Positions 9,517 through 17,217 of a stretch of DNA of 64,000 bases are shown in pieces. This DNA is from Melittangium boletus DSM 14713. GTDB taxonomy: Bacteria > Myxococcota > Myxococcia > Myxococcales > Myxococcaceae. The stretch is taken from assembly GCF_002305855.1 (NCBI RefSeq), contig NZ_CP022163.1, forward strand, positions 4,960,292-5,024,291, given 5' to 3'. Made by a program: the position numbers and the translations under genes. Each line of letters opens with the position of its first letter. Within the stretch, counting starts at the first letter, position 1. The notes under the pieces were generated by a model. That model ran no database searches. It was not told the DNA's origin and worked only from the letters and a program-made list of their open reading frames with translations.

Positions 9517-9735
9517 TCATGAACGCTCTCCTCGCAGGATCCTTCCGTGCGCGAGGAGCACCCATGCCGCGACCGGCACCTGCAAGAGTCCCGAGAGCTC
9601 GAACACGGCATTGTCGGGGGCAGTGTAGGTCGGGGGCGGAAACAACGTCTCCAGGAGCCGAGTGCTCGCTCCGCTCAGGTACAGGGAATCCTTGAGGACG
9701 TGATTGTCGAAGCTCCGGCCGCCGCGTGCTTCCTG
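9517..9735 (-). pseudogene. Possible 5'-truncated coding remnant next to the toxin/immunity pair
   Basis: One minus-strand frame reads through about 70 codons with protein-like composition and strong G/C preference at third positions, ending at a TGA at 9517. It includes LYLSGASTRLLETLFPP and a hydrophobic stretch LSGLLQVPVAAWVLLAHG. No credible start codon or ribosome site precedes it, and it enters the 3' end of the immunity gene in another frame. I read it as the 3' stub of a gene truncated when the toxin/immunity pair arrived. The family is not recognised and it may be chance. Confidence 0.3.
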
Positions 9736-9737
9736 AG

Positions 9738-10370
9738 TCAGTACACCATGCAGTCGAATTTCTCGATGATGGGCCTGAGTTCCTCGGGTGTGGTCTCGAG
9801 TTGTTTGGCGATCGTGGGGGCGTGAAGGGTGAGGGCGTTCGTGCGGGGCGGGTGGGTGTGAAGGTGCTTGATGATGACGCGGCCAAACAGGTCCGGCCAC
9901 GTGGCGCTGCGGAGTTCGGGTGCTCGGCGGATGGGGTCCAGGATGGTGAAGCAGGGCCAGCGGGGAAGCTTCAGGGTGCGAGGGTCACAACCCATGAAGC
10001 GACAGGTATTGAGACGGGCCTCCGTGAAATCACAGTCTTCAATGGCCCCGTATTGATACTCCAGGTCGTTCCCATACTCGGGCCAGTGCCCGAAATCACA
10101 CCCAGTCATCCGACCCGTGAACCGGCAACCCGCGATGGAGGCGCTTATCCAGTCCTGAAGGTTCTTCAACTCTTGTTTCACCTCGAAGGTGCAGTCGATG
10201 AATCGGGCCTGCTTGATGATCAGGCGAGCGGTGGGGACCTTCAAGACAACGGTGCAGTTGCGCAGCGTCAGTCCCGTGCTGAGGTAGTAGAGCGAGTTCT
10301 TGTCAGTCAGCTCCAACCGTTCGTTCGTGATCTCCTGATTCTTGTAGATGACGTTCTTGAGCCATCCCAT
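9738..10370 (-). CDS. Pentapeptide-like protein, candidate immunity protein for the upstream toxin
   Basis: A 210-residue protein, visibly less GC-rich than its neighbours. Residues 35-130 contain repeated short hydrophobic/polar units ending in C-x-F or C-D-F (RFIDCTF, IAGCRF, MTGCDF, IEDCDF, NTCRF). These suggest a pentapeptide-repeat-like right-handed beta helix, followed by a helical C-terminus. It begins 11 nt after the stop of a SitA5-like toxin gene in the same orientation. That position, small size and lack of signal peptide fit a cytoplasmic immunity protein. The immunity role is inferred from context; repeat regularity is modest. Confidence 0.6.
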   Translation of the reverse strand: MGWLKNVIYKNQEITNERLELTDKNSLYYLSTGLTLRNCTVVLKVPTARLIIKQARFIDCTFEVKQELKNLQDWISASIAGCRFTGRMTGCDFGHWPEYGNDLEYQYGAIEDCDFTEARLNTCRFMGCDPRTLKLPRWPCFTILDPIRRAPELRSATWPDLFGRVIIKHLHTHPPRTNALTLHAPTIAKQLETTPEELRPIIEKFDCMVY

Positions 10371-10381
10371 GATTGTCCCTC

Positions 10382-11551
10382 TCAGTAGGTGAGCATCCGA
10401 AACAATTCGGTCGCCATTCGCCTGCCATGCAGTGCCATGTTGGATTCCGTCCCGGAGAGGATTTCGTACTGGGTGCCCGTGGACGGGTCGATCACGTCGA
10501 CGCCTTTGTTGAGGTTGAATCGGTAGATGCCCTCGAATTGTTTTTTCACCGTACGTTGCACGTAGCGGCCCCGAGCCTCGCGTTCCAACAATCGAGCCAG
10601 CCAGTACTTGCCCTTCTCCAGGGCCTTTTGAATGGCGGCTCCCTCTTCGCTAGAAAGTTTGTTCGGCCCCCATTCCTTCGCTGCCTGGGTGACAGCTTCT
10701 TGGAGCTGATCCCCCACTTTGTCCCTGGCGGGGATGTCCGCCACTGACTTTCCACGTGGCAGGTGCCATCTCTGGCCGTTGGGGAGTTCTACCTGCCAGT
10801 TGCCGCCCCGGTGACGCATGACGGTGGTGGCGCCGCGACTCCCAGGGACCTTTCCGCCTCCGCCGCCCGGTGCTTTCCTGAGCATCACGACAGCCATGGG
10901 ACCCTGCGGGGACGTTGCCACTGCTTCCACCGCCACGACCGCTTTGGCCAGGGCTCCCTCTTGCGCCAGCGCTGTCTCCGCCGCCATTTCTGGCGCCAGG
11001 AGTGCGGCTCCTCCCTGGGCTTCCCACTGGGCCCCCGCCAGGCGATATCCCGGAAGCGACTTCACCCGAGCCGCTACATCTCCCATCGCGCGCCCGGTCA
11101 GGGTAGCCACCGCGAGAATCATTGCCCGAGCCGCGTCTTCTCCCAGTACCTTGCCGAATTCCTCGCCCGCGGCGCGCAGTTCCTCGAAGGTGGTGGCACG
11201 GTGCGCTTCATTGGCCATGTGGGCCCAGCCGTCCATCAGTCCCCACATAGTGTCCAACCCCAACCACGCCACCAGAATCACGGTGAGCGTGGCCGCCACG
11301 GCCTTTGTCGTGGGCTCAGGTACCACCCACATCATGCAATACATTGCGACGGTCCAGGCAACCATGGAAATGATTGCCCTGCGGACGAGCGCCGGATGGC
11401 CCTCTTCCTTTGCCAGGCTGGCGAAGAAAAGGGTGTCGACAAGATCGCCCAGTGGGTGGAGTTCGTCCTCTTCCGGTGGAACTCCCCCGTTTCGTTCCCG
11501 CCACCACTCGCGCAGGGCTTCACGGGGGTATCTCAGGGCTGACTCGCTCAT
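10382..11551 (-). CDS. SitA5-like polymorphic toxin lacking the usual lipoprotein N-terminus
   Basis: A 389-residue protein. Two adjacent hydrophobic segments (about residues 65-110, AATLTVILVAWLGLDT) are followed by HRATTFEELRAAGEEFGKVLGEDAARA, a stretch I recognise from myxobacterial SitA5-family toxins transferred by outer membrane exchange. The C-terminus (from about residue 335, GVDVIDPSTG, YEILSGTESN, HGRRMA) looks like the variable toxin domain, possibly nuclease-like. Unlike typical SitA proteins it has no signal peptide or lipobox, so delivery by the standard route looks unlikely. The gene is more AT-rich than its neighbours and is followed by a candidate immunity gene. The family call is from memory. 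Confidence 0.6.
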   Translation of the reverse strand: MSESALRYPREALREWWRERNGGVPPEEDELHPLGDLVDTLFFASLAKEEGHPALVRRAIISMVAWTVAMYCMMWVVPEPTTKAVAATLTVILVAWLGLDTMWGLMDGWAHMANEAHRATTFEELRAAGEEFGKVLGEDAARAMILAVATLTGRAMGDVAARVKSLPGYRLAGAQWEAQGGAALLAPEMAAETALAQEGALAKAVVAVEAVATSPQGPMAVVMLRKAPGGGGGKVPGSRGATTVMRHRGGNWQVELPNGQRWHLPRGKSVADIPARDKVGDQLQEAVTQAAKEWGPNKLSSEEGAAIQKALEKGKYWLARLLEREARGRYVQRTVKKQFEGIYRFNLNKGVDVIDPSTGTQYEILSGTESNMALHGRRMATELFRMLTY

Positions 11552-11597
11552 GGTCGCCCATTTTAACGAGTCAGCTGAAATCCACGGTGCGCTCCGC

Positions 11598-12170
11598 TCA
11601 GGCCCGTAGCTTCGCGCGCAGCGTCTTGGCGCGCTCCTGCGTGTCCGGATCCGAGTGCGTCAGCTCCATGCTCTTGAGCCGTTGATCCAGGCTCTTGGGC
11701 AGCTTGGTCTTCACCAGCTTGCCCTCGGCCTCCATGGCCTCCAGCTTATCGAGCGCCTTGTCCGTGATGCGCTCGCGCGGATGGCCCAGCAGGCTGTCGA
11801 GGAAGTACGGGTCCTCGGGCAGCTCCGGGTACTTCTCCAGGTAGTCGAGCACGCCTTGCGCCCAGGCGCGGGGGTCCTCGGCGGACTCCATCAGCTTCTG
11901 CATGGCCTGCTTCTGCGCCTTGCGCTTGCCTTCCGGATCGAACGTCTTGGCGAGGCCCTCGGGCAGCTCCCCGCCCGTGAAGAGCGCGTCCGCCGCCGCC
12001 TTGTACTTCTCGTAGGAGGCGCTGCGCTCGATGCGCTGCTGCGCCGGATCATCCTGCCGGGACGTGTGTCCCCGGCCCTTGCCGCGCGAGGCGTCGAGTT
12101 CCCGCCAGGTCTTCGTCCGCTTGCCGGAGAAACCCCCGCCGCCCCGATCGTCATCACTGTCACGTGCCAT
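11598..12170 (-). CDS. Conserved hypothetical protein, charged and helical
   Basis: A 190-residue, highly charged protein. The N-terminal 55 residues are Gly, Arg and Asp rich and probably disordered. The remainder is Lys/Glu-rich and predicted helical, with leucine-spaced helices resembling short HEAT-like units. No signal peptide, membrane segment or catalytic motif is visible. It follows the gene at 12175 with a 4-nt gap, so the two are almost certainly co-translated. I do not recognise the family and assign no function. Confidence 0.7.
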   Translation of the reverse strand: MARDSDDDRGGGGFSGKRTKTWRELDASRGKGRGHTSRQDDPAQQRIERSASYEKYKAAADALFTGGELPEGLAKTFDPEGKRKAQKQAMQKLMESAEDPRAWAQGVLDYLEKYPELPEDPYFLDSLLGHPRERITDKALDKLEAMEAEGKLVKTKLPKSLDQRLKSMELTHSDPDTQERAKTLRAKLRA

Positions 12171-12174
12171 TGCG

Positions 12175-12939
12175 TCACTTCCCCTTGCGAGCTCCCCACA
12201 GCGCCGCCGTGCCGCGCTTCACCAGGGAACGGACACGCGTCAGCTCCTCGGGTGTCAAAGGGTGCTCCTCGTCCTGCTCCGCCTCGAACAAGGCCTCGTC
12301 CGCGTACGCGGTGAGTGCCGTGGGCACCGGCGAAGCCTCCGTGCCCGGCCCCCTCAGCGCTTCGGGAGGCACGCTCGCCATACCTTGCGGCCAACCGAGC
12401 TCCAGCATGGCGTGCAGCTCGAACAGCAGGTGGCGGGCGACAGCATATCCTTCGTCCGTGAGACCCGCCGCGTCAAGCTCCCCCAGGAGCGCGTCCTGGC
12501 GGTTCTCGAACACATCGTGCAGGCGCGTGCGCCCCTTGTCGTCGTCCTCCAGGTAACGCCAAGCGGCTTCCACGAATGCCGTGTCCGGCTCGCCGGGCGC
12601 GAAGGGGGCGGGCGGGTCCACCTTCTCCTTCTTCGGGCGGGGCGGGCGCGGGCCCTCCTCCAGACGGACGGGCTTGCCCTCCGCGACCAGGTCCCACAGC
12701 CCGAGCAGGTTCTGGAAGAAGCGGCGCGCGAGCTCCGGGGAGCCAAAGCGGGGCTCGCGGTCGAACAGGTGGGGAACCACGTCCTGGGACGAGCGTCCCT
12801 CGGCATGGGCCTGGCGCATGTGGGCGAGCACCGTGAGGCTGTCGTGCGAGGTGCCCGCGAGCGCGAGCAGCTCGTCGAGCACCGGCGCGCCCTCGAAGTG
12901 GTGGACGAACTCCATCTTTTGGGAACGGGAACGGCTCAT
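12175..12939 (-). CDS. Conserved hypothetical protein
   Basis: About 254 residues from ATG 12939. In-frame ATGs at 12975 and 12915 are alternatives, and none has a clear Shine-Dalgarno. The first 90 residues look like a compact helical domain (VHHFEGAPVLDELLALAG, then RFFQNLLGLWDLV). A Pro/Lys-rich linker and a second helical region with many acidic residues follow. It is first in a two-gene unit with the charged protein at 11598 and divergent from the gene at 13025. No motif or family is recognised. Confidence 0.65.
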   Translation of the reverse strand: MSRSRSQKMEFVHHFEGAPVLDELLALAGTSHDSLTVLAHMRQAHAEGRSSQDVVPHLFDREPRFGSPELARRFFQNLLGLWDLVAEGKPVRLEEGPRPPRPKKEKVDPPAPFAPGEPDTAFVEAAWRYLEDDDKGRTRLHDVFENRQDALLGELDAAGLTDEGYAVARHLLFELHAMLELGWPQGMASVPPEALRGPGTEASPVPTALTAYADEALFEAEQDEEHPLTPEELTRVRSLVKRGTAALWGARKGK

Positions 12940-13024
12940 GGAATGCAACGTAATGCCCGAGCGTCCTTTCCCCAACGTGTGCCTTCCGTTTCCGCCCTGG
13001 CGACCCTAGGCTCCGCCACCGCAC

Positions 13025-13639
13025 ATGAGCGAACCGTCGTCCGAGCGAGTGAAGAGCGCCATCCAGGCGCTGGCCCAGGCCCGTCCCGTGGAGGGGCCTC
13101 CCGGGGATGATGGTCAGCGCTCCGTCTGGCACCTGTCTCCCCAGGGCGCGGAGCTGCTGTCCTTCGTGGACCCGGAGGGCCGGGTGCAGCGCCAGGAGTT
13201 GACGCTCCTGGGCGAGCACTGCGTGTGGACGAGCGGCGTGGGCCTGCGCACCGGCCGGGTGGAGCAGATGGGCGCCTCGCGCGCCGAGACCAGTGTCGTG
13301 CACCCGGACATCGAGCCCGTTCCCGCCCGGTTGCTGCGCGCCGCAGTCGCCCTCGAGGACTACCAGGGGGAGGATCGCTACATCCTCCACATCCAGCGGG
13401 TGCTCGCGCTCGCGCGCCAGGGGCTCGTGCTCGCGGGAGGCGCGGCGCCCGTGTCGGCCGCTCCCCCTCCGCCCGCCGCTCCGCAGGTGTCCGTGCCGGT
13501 CCGTCCCGCCACCGTGCTCCCGGTGGGGGGCATCGATCCCCTCCTGGCGAGCCGTCAGAAGCGCGAGGGCCTCACCATGCTCATCGTGCTCGCCGTGGGG
13601 CTCGTGGTGGGCGTGGCCCTGTTGCTCTGGCTCATCTAG
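13025..13639 (+). CDS. Hypothetical protein with C-terminal membrane anchor
   Basis: A 204-residue protein: a soluble beta-rich N-terminal domain (about 1-135), an Ala/Pro-rich linker (140-170), and a single C-terminal hydrophobic segment ending LLLWLI at the very terminus, as in tail-anchored proteins. There is no signal peptide, so the N-terminal domain is probably cytoplasmic. Its last four bases overlap the convergent membrane-protein gene at 13636. The family is not recognised. Confidence 0.65.
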   Translation: MSEPSSERVKSAIQALAQARPVEGPPGDDGQRSVWHLSPQGAELLSFVDPEGRVQRQELTLLGEHCVWTSGVGLRTGRVEQMGASRAETSVVHPDIEPVPARLLRAAVALEDYQGEDRYILHIQRVLALARQGLVLAGGAAPVSAAPPPPAAPQVSVPVRPATVLPVGGIDPLLASRQKREGLTMLIVLAVGLVVGVALLLWLI

Positions 13640-14598
13640 GGCTTTGTGGACAGCGCCGGCGCGGGCAGGTGACCCGTGGGAGGCACCGCGCCCAGGGCAT
13701 CGGAGAGCATGCCGCGCACCATCAGGGGCAGGCTCGTGCCCGGGCTCTCCGCCAGTGAGGCCTCCTGGGCCGCCAGTTGCATGGGGCGCGCGTCCAGGAC
13801 GACCACCGCGGCGACGAGCGCCCCGAGCATCAAGCTGCCCGCCCACTGGCTGACGGCCTCCGGGCGCAGGAAGAACTGCCAGCAGACGAGCGCGAGCGCC
13901 AGGATGGCCAGGAGCCCCATCAGCGCCGCGCGCAGCTCCTGCAGGTGGGCGAGCGTGCCGGTGCTCTGGGCGATGAGCTCGGCACGCACCTCGGGCGTGC
14001 GCGCGGCGAGCGAGGTAAGCAGTTCGAAGAGCTGGTGCGCCTCGAGCGCCACCACCAGGGCGGTACCCCCCAGGGCCATGCCCAGGGCGGCACCCAGCAG
14101 CCGGCCCGCCTGCTCCCCGCCGGAGGACGCGCGCTTGTGCAGCAACACGAGCCCCAGCGCCACCGCCCCGAGCAGCGCCGCGCTCATCCACGCTCCCACC
14201 AGCCGCGTCACCATGGCCTCGCCCGTCCCCGCCACCCAGGGGGCCAGCGCTTCTCCATGACGGCCCTCGGGGAGCGCTGGGAGCATCCGCTCCATGGCCT
14301 CCTGCGAGCCGGCGATGCCCAGCATCCAGGGCAGCGTGGCGAGTCCCACCAGCACCACCAGGGGCGCGTGCTTGCCCGCGGGGCCCATGCCCAGCAAGGC
14401 CGAGAGGACGAAGGTCACCCCCAGGACGCCCACCATCATCAGCAGGCTGTAGGGCCCCGAGGCTCCCACCATGCGCCACACCTGGGCACTTCCTCCCACG
14501 TAGGACAGCAGGGCGAAGGTGAAGCCCGCCACCGCGACGGGTGGAAGCGCGGCGAGGAGCAGCCCTGGAAGGGAATTCAGCCTGAAGGGGACCAGCAT
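13636..14598 (-). CDS. Polytopic inner-membrane protein, hypothetical
   Basis: A 320-residue protein with about seven hydrophobic segments: four in the first 100 residues, one near 145-165, one near 185-205, and two in 235-290. The tail is polar and Pro-rich. The arrangement recalls MotA/TolQ-neighbourhood proteins, but I see no diagnostic motif. The start at 14598 has no ribosome site, yet a -10-like element lies only about 10 nt upstream, which would give an almost leaderless transcript. The gene converges on and slightly overlaps the gene at 13025. Confidence 0.65.
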   Translation of the reverse strand: MLVPFRLNSLPGLLLAALPPVAVAGFTFALLSYVGGSAQVWRMVGASGPYSLLMMVGVLGVTFVLSALLGMGPAGKHAPLVVLVGLATLPWMLGIAGSQEAMERMLPALPEGRHGEALAPWVAGTGEAMVTRLVGAWMSAALLGAVALGLVLLHKRASSGGEQAGRLLGAALGMALGGTALVVALEAHQLFELLTSLAARTPEVRAELIAQSTGTLAHLQELRAALMGLLAILALALVCWQFFLRPEAVSQWAGSLMLGALVAAVVVLDARPMQLAAQEASLAESPGTSLPLMVRGMLSDALGAVPPTGHLPAPALSTKP

Positions 14599-14607
14599 GG
14601 TGTCACG

Positions 14608-14613
14608 AGTATA
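14608..14613 (-). promoter_or_regulatory. -10-like element immediately upstream of the membrane-protein gene
   Basis: On the minus strand this reads TATACT, one base from the sigma-70 -10 consensus, embedded in ATTATACT. A start site 6-7 nt downstream would fall within a few bases of the ATG at 14598. No -35 is recognisable. The complement also reads TATAAT on the plus strand, so chance AT-richness cannot be excluded. Confidence 0.3.
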
Positions 14614-14717
14614 ATGCGAGTCCGGGGAAAACGGGAATTTACCCTTGAGTACGGATTCCCTGACTGGCCGTGAACGCTTCGACCATGGACATCGGCCCCT
14701 CGGGAGGAGGCGGATGT

Positions 14718-16481
14718 CTAGGCGGCGACGGCGCCCTCGCCGAGCAGCTGGGCATAGCGGCCCCGGCGGGCGGCGAGCTCCGTATGGGTGCCCGCCTCCA
14801 CCACGCGGCCGGCGTCCAGGACGACGATGAGGTCCGCGTCCCGCACCGTGGACAGGCGGTGGGCGATGACGAGCACCGTGCGCCCGTGCATCAGCGTGGC
14901 CAGCCCCGCTCCCACCGCGGCCTCGCTCTGGGCATCCAGGGCGCTCGTGGGCTCATCCAGCAGCAGCACCGAGGGCTGGCGCAGGAAGGCCCTCGCCAGG
15001 GCCAGGCGCTGGCGTTGTCCTCCCGACAGCCGCGCGCCCCGCTCACCCACCGACTCGTCGAGCCCCCCGGGCAGGGCGCGCACGAAGTCCTCCGCGTGCG
15101 CCAGGCGCAGCGCCTCCCACACCTCGGCGTCCGACGCCCCGGGCCGCCCGAGCAGCACGTTGTGCCGCACGCTGCCGGAGAAGAGCACCGGCTCCTGGGG
15201 CACCCAGGCCAGGCGCTCGCGCACGCTGGAGGGCTTGAGCTGGGACAGGGGGGTGCCATCCCAGGTCACCGTGCCGCCGCTCGGGGGCACGAAGCCCAGC
15301 AGCACGGAGAAGAGCGTCGTCTTGCCCGCGCCCGACGCTCCCACCAGCGCCACCCGGGCCCCCGCGGGCACCGTCAGCTCCACGCCCTGGAGCGCCTGGC
15401 GGCCATCCGGGTACGTGGCGCACAGGCCCGTGAGCGTCAGGGCCTGGGTGAGGGGCGGCGCCTCGGCGCCCTCGTCCGGCGGCACCGGCGTGTCCGCGAG
15501 CGCGAAGAGCCGTTCGGCGCCCACCAGTCCCGTGAGCACCTGGGAGAGCGTGCCGCTCAGGGATTTCACCGGTTGGTAGAGCAGGAGCGTGGCGGCGATG
15601 AAGGACAGGAGCCGTCCCGCCAGCGAGGGGTCCCCGGAGATGGCGCGCGCGCCCCAGGCCACCGCCACCGCCACGCCCACCACGCCCATGATTTCCACGG
15701 TGGGGCTGTAGGCGCCGCGCAGGAAGAGGGAGCGGCGCATCTCCCCGAGGTAGCGCGATGACTCGGCCTCGAAGCGCTCCAGCGCCCGGCCCTCGGCGCC
15801 ATAGGCGCGCACCACCGGCAGCGCCTGCAACTGTTCGGCGGTGAGCGAGGTGAGCGCGCCCAGGCTCGACTGCGAGCGGTGGGCCACCTTCTTGAGCGAG
15901 CGCGCGAAGGCGCGCACGGGCAGCACCGTGAGCGGTACCACCACGAAGGTGAGCAGGAAGAGCTTCGCGTCGATGAACAGGCACGTGGCGAGCAGCGCCA
16001 GGATCTGCATCCCGTCCTTCACATAGGACGAGAGCGCCTGCGTCACCGAGAACTCCACCATCGGCACGTCCGACGCGAAGCGCGTGAACACCTCGCCCGA
16101 GTGTTGCCGCTCCATCGCCGCGGGAGACCAGGCGAGCAGCCGCTCATATAAAGAGGCGCGCAGGTCCGCCATCACCCGCTGCCCGAGCCGCTGCATCCAG
16201 CCGCCCTGGAGGTAGCTGGCGCCGGCCTTCACGATCGCCACCCCCACCACCATCAAAGGGAGAACACTCAGCAGGCGCTCGCCGGGAAGGGACAGTCCAG
16301 CGAGCTCCACCGCGCCGCCCGTGAGCACCGCGCGCAAGAGGGGCCCCACGAGCCAGGCGTAGGCGGACGTGGCGGCCGCGGCCACGAGCGACGCGCCCAG
16401 GCCCGCGAGCAGCAGGCGCCGGTAGGGCCACACATACCCCAGCAGGCGTCGGTAGATGTCAGGTGATGGACGAGGCGCCAC
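14718..16481 (-). CDS. ABC exporter half-transporter (MsbA-like permease-ATPase fusion)
   Basis: A 587-residue protein with GTG start. The N-terminal half is a six-helix ABC transmembrane domain (about 15-310). The C-terminal half is a nucleotide-binding domain with Walker A GASGAGKTT, Q-loop VPQEPVLF, signature LSGGQRQR, Walker B VLLLDEPTSALD and the H-loop His in IAHRLST. It should work as a homodimer exporting a hydrophobic substrate such as a lipid, peptide or drug. MsbA, a lipid A core flippase, is the closest well-known relative, but substrate cannot be read from sequence. It stands alone, with no partner half-transporter or lipid A gene nearby. Confidence 0.88.
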   Translation of the reverse strand: MAPRPSPDIYRRLLGYVWPYRRLLLAGLGASLVAAAATSAYAWLVGPLLRAVLTGGAVELAGLSLPGERLLSVLPLMVVGVAIVKAGASYLQGGWMQRLGQRVMADLRASLYERLLAWSPAAMERQHSGEVFTRFASDVPMVEFSVTQALSSYVKDGMQILALLATCLFIDAKLFLLTFVVVPLTVLPVRAFARSLKKVAHRSQSSLGALTSLTAEQLQALPVVRAYGAEGRALERFEAESSRYLGEMRRSLFLRGAYSPTVEIMGVVGVAVAVAWGARAISGDPSLAGRLLSFIAATLLLYQPVKSLSGTLSQVLTGLVGAERLFALADTPVPPDEGAEAPPLTQALTLTGLCATYPDGRQALQGVELTVPAGARVALVGASGAGKTTLFSVLLGFVPPSGGTVTWDGTPLSQLKPSSVRERLAWVPQEPVLFSGSVRHNVLLGRPGASDAEVWEALRLAHAEDFVRALPGGLDESVGERGARLSGGQRQRLALARAFLRQPSVLLLDEPTSALDAQSEAAVGAGLATLMHGRTVLVIAHRLSTVRDADLIVVLDAGRVVEAGTHTELAARRGRYAQLLGEGAVAA

Positions 16482-16620
16482 GGCGGAGCGCGCACTGTGT
16501 CATCGCGCGGCCCTCCAGGCAAAGGCCCATGCACCTCCGTCCGCCCAGCGGCCGGGCAGGTGCGCAATGTAGGTGCCTTCATTGCTCCTACAGCCAAGTG
16601 CGGACAGCTTTCGGTCAGCC

Positions 16621-17070
16621 ATGGACACGAACAACACCGAAAAAGAAGCGATGCTCAGCAGTCCGGGCTGTGAGCCCGTGGTCGAGGACGAGGAGCGCCG
16701 CCGCCTCTTGTGGTTGATGGCGGAGTTCTTCCGGACCATCGGCTGCACGGACCTCAAGGCCCGTCTACCCGGCTTCATGCCTCCTCCCGTCCTCTCGGGG
16801 ACCATCGAGGATCACCGGCCAGACTTCACCTGCCGCCAGTCGGACTCGGCGCGCACGCCCATCATCCTGGAGATCGTCACTCCCGGCATGGTGGAGGATC
16901 CGGCCGCGGAGAACCGCTGGAGCCTCTTGTCGAGCGCCGCCAAGCTCTACAACGCGGAGCTGCACTTCGTGGTCCCCAAGTGGTCCGCCACCCGGGGCGC
17001 CATCGATCCGGTGCTCAAGCGGAGGCTCGCTCGCATGGAGCTCACCGCCAACCGCGTCTGGACGGTCTAG
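16621..17070 (+). CDS. Small hypothetical protein with a PD-(D/E)xK-like pattern
   Basis: A 149-residue cytoplasmic protein starting at ATG 16621. The middle contains RPDFTCRQ, a spacer, then PIILEIVTP, which resembles the PD...ExK core of restriction-like nucleases, with Val in place of the catalytic Lys. A helix with conserved-looking NRWSLLSSAAKLYNAELHFV follows, as in that fold. An inactive or alternative-residue member is possible. There is no partner gene: it lies between a divergent ABC exporter and dnaJ. The fold assignment is weak. Confidence 0.55.
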   Translation: MDTNNTEKEAMLSSPGCEPVVEDEERRRLLWLMAEFFRTIGCTDLKARLPGFMPPPVLSGTIEDHRPDFTCRQSDSARTPIILEIVTPGMVEDPAAENRWSLLSSAAKLYNAELHFVVPKWSATRGAIDPVLKRRLARMELTANRVWTV

Positions 17071-17133
17071 TCGGCCCCGCCCCGGGCTTGCTTGACCCGA
17101 GGCGCCCGCCCTCTGGACCGGGGCGGGCGCGGA

Positions 17134-17161
17134 TTGCTGGACCCCGTGCGTGCGTTATAGT
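17134..17161 (+). promoter_or_regulatory. Candidate sigma-70-type promoter for dnaJ
   Basis: TTGCTG (17134-17139) and TATAGT (17156-17161) are separated by 16 nt. The -10 matches consensus at five of six positions. Transcription would start near 17168, about 50 nt before the dnaJ ATG. No CIRCE element is seen, so HrcA control is not indicated here. Confidence 0.55.
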
Positions 17162-17169
17162 GGCCACGA

Positions 17170-17193
17170 GGACTCCGCGCGCGGAGAAAGTCC
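17170..17193 (+). other. Inverted repeat in the dnaJ 5' leader
   Basis: A perfect 14-bp palindrome (17173-17186, CTCCGCG followed by CGCGGAG) is nested in a wider GGACT/AGTCC pairing (17170-17174 and 17189-17193). It sits between the predicted start site and the AGGGG ribosome site, so it could fold in the mRNA leader and affect dnaJ translation or stability. Alternatively it is a DNA operator. Confidence 0.4.
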
Positions 17194-17217
17194 AATAGAT
17201 CCAGGGGTTTGATAGCG

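Noticed and set aside
9483..9695. Small plus-strand frame of 70 codons after rapA
   Set aside because: Arg/Pro/Ala-rich, no ribosome site, overlaps the terminator hairpin; no sign of a real protein.
14610..14615. TATAAT on the plus strand
   Set aside because: No -35 and no plus-strand gene within 2 kb downstream; treated only as the complement of the minus-strand -10 candidate.
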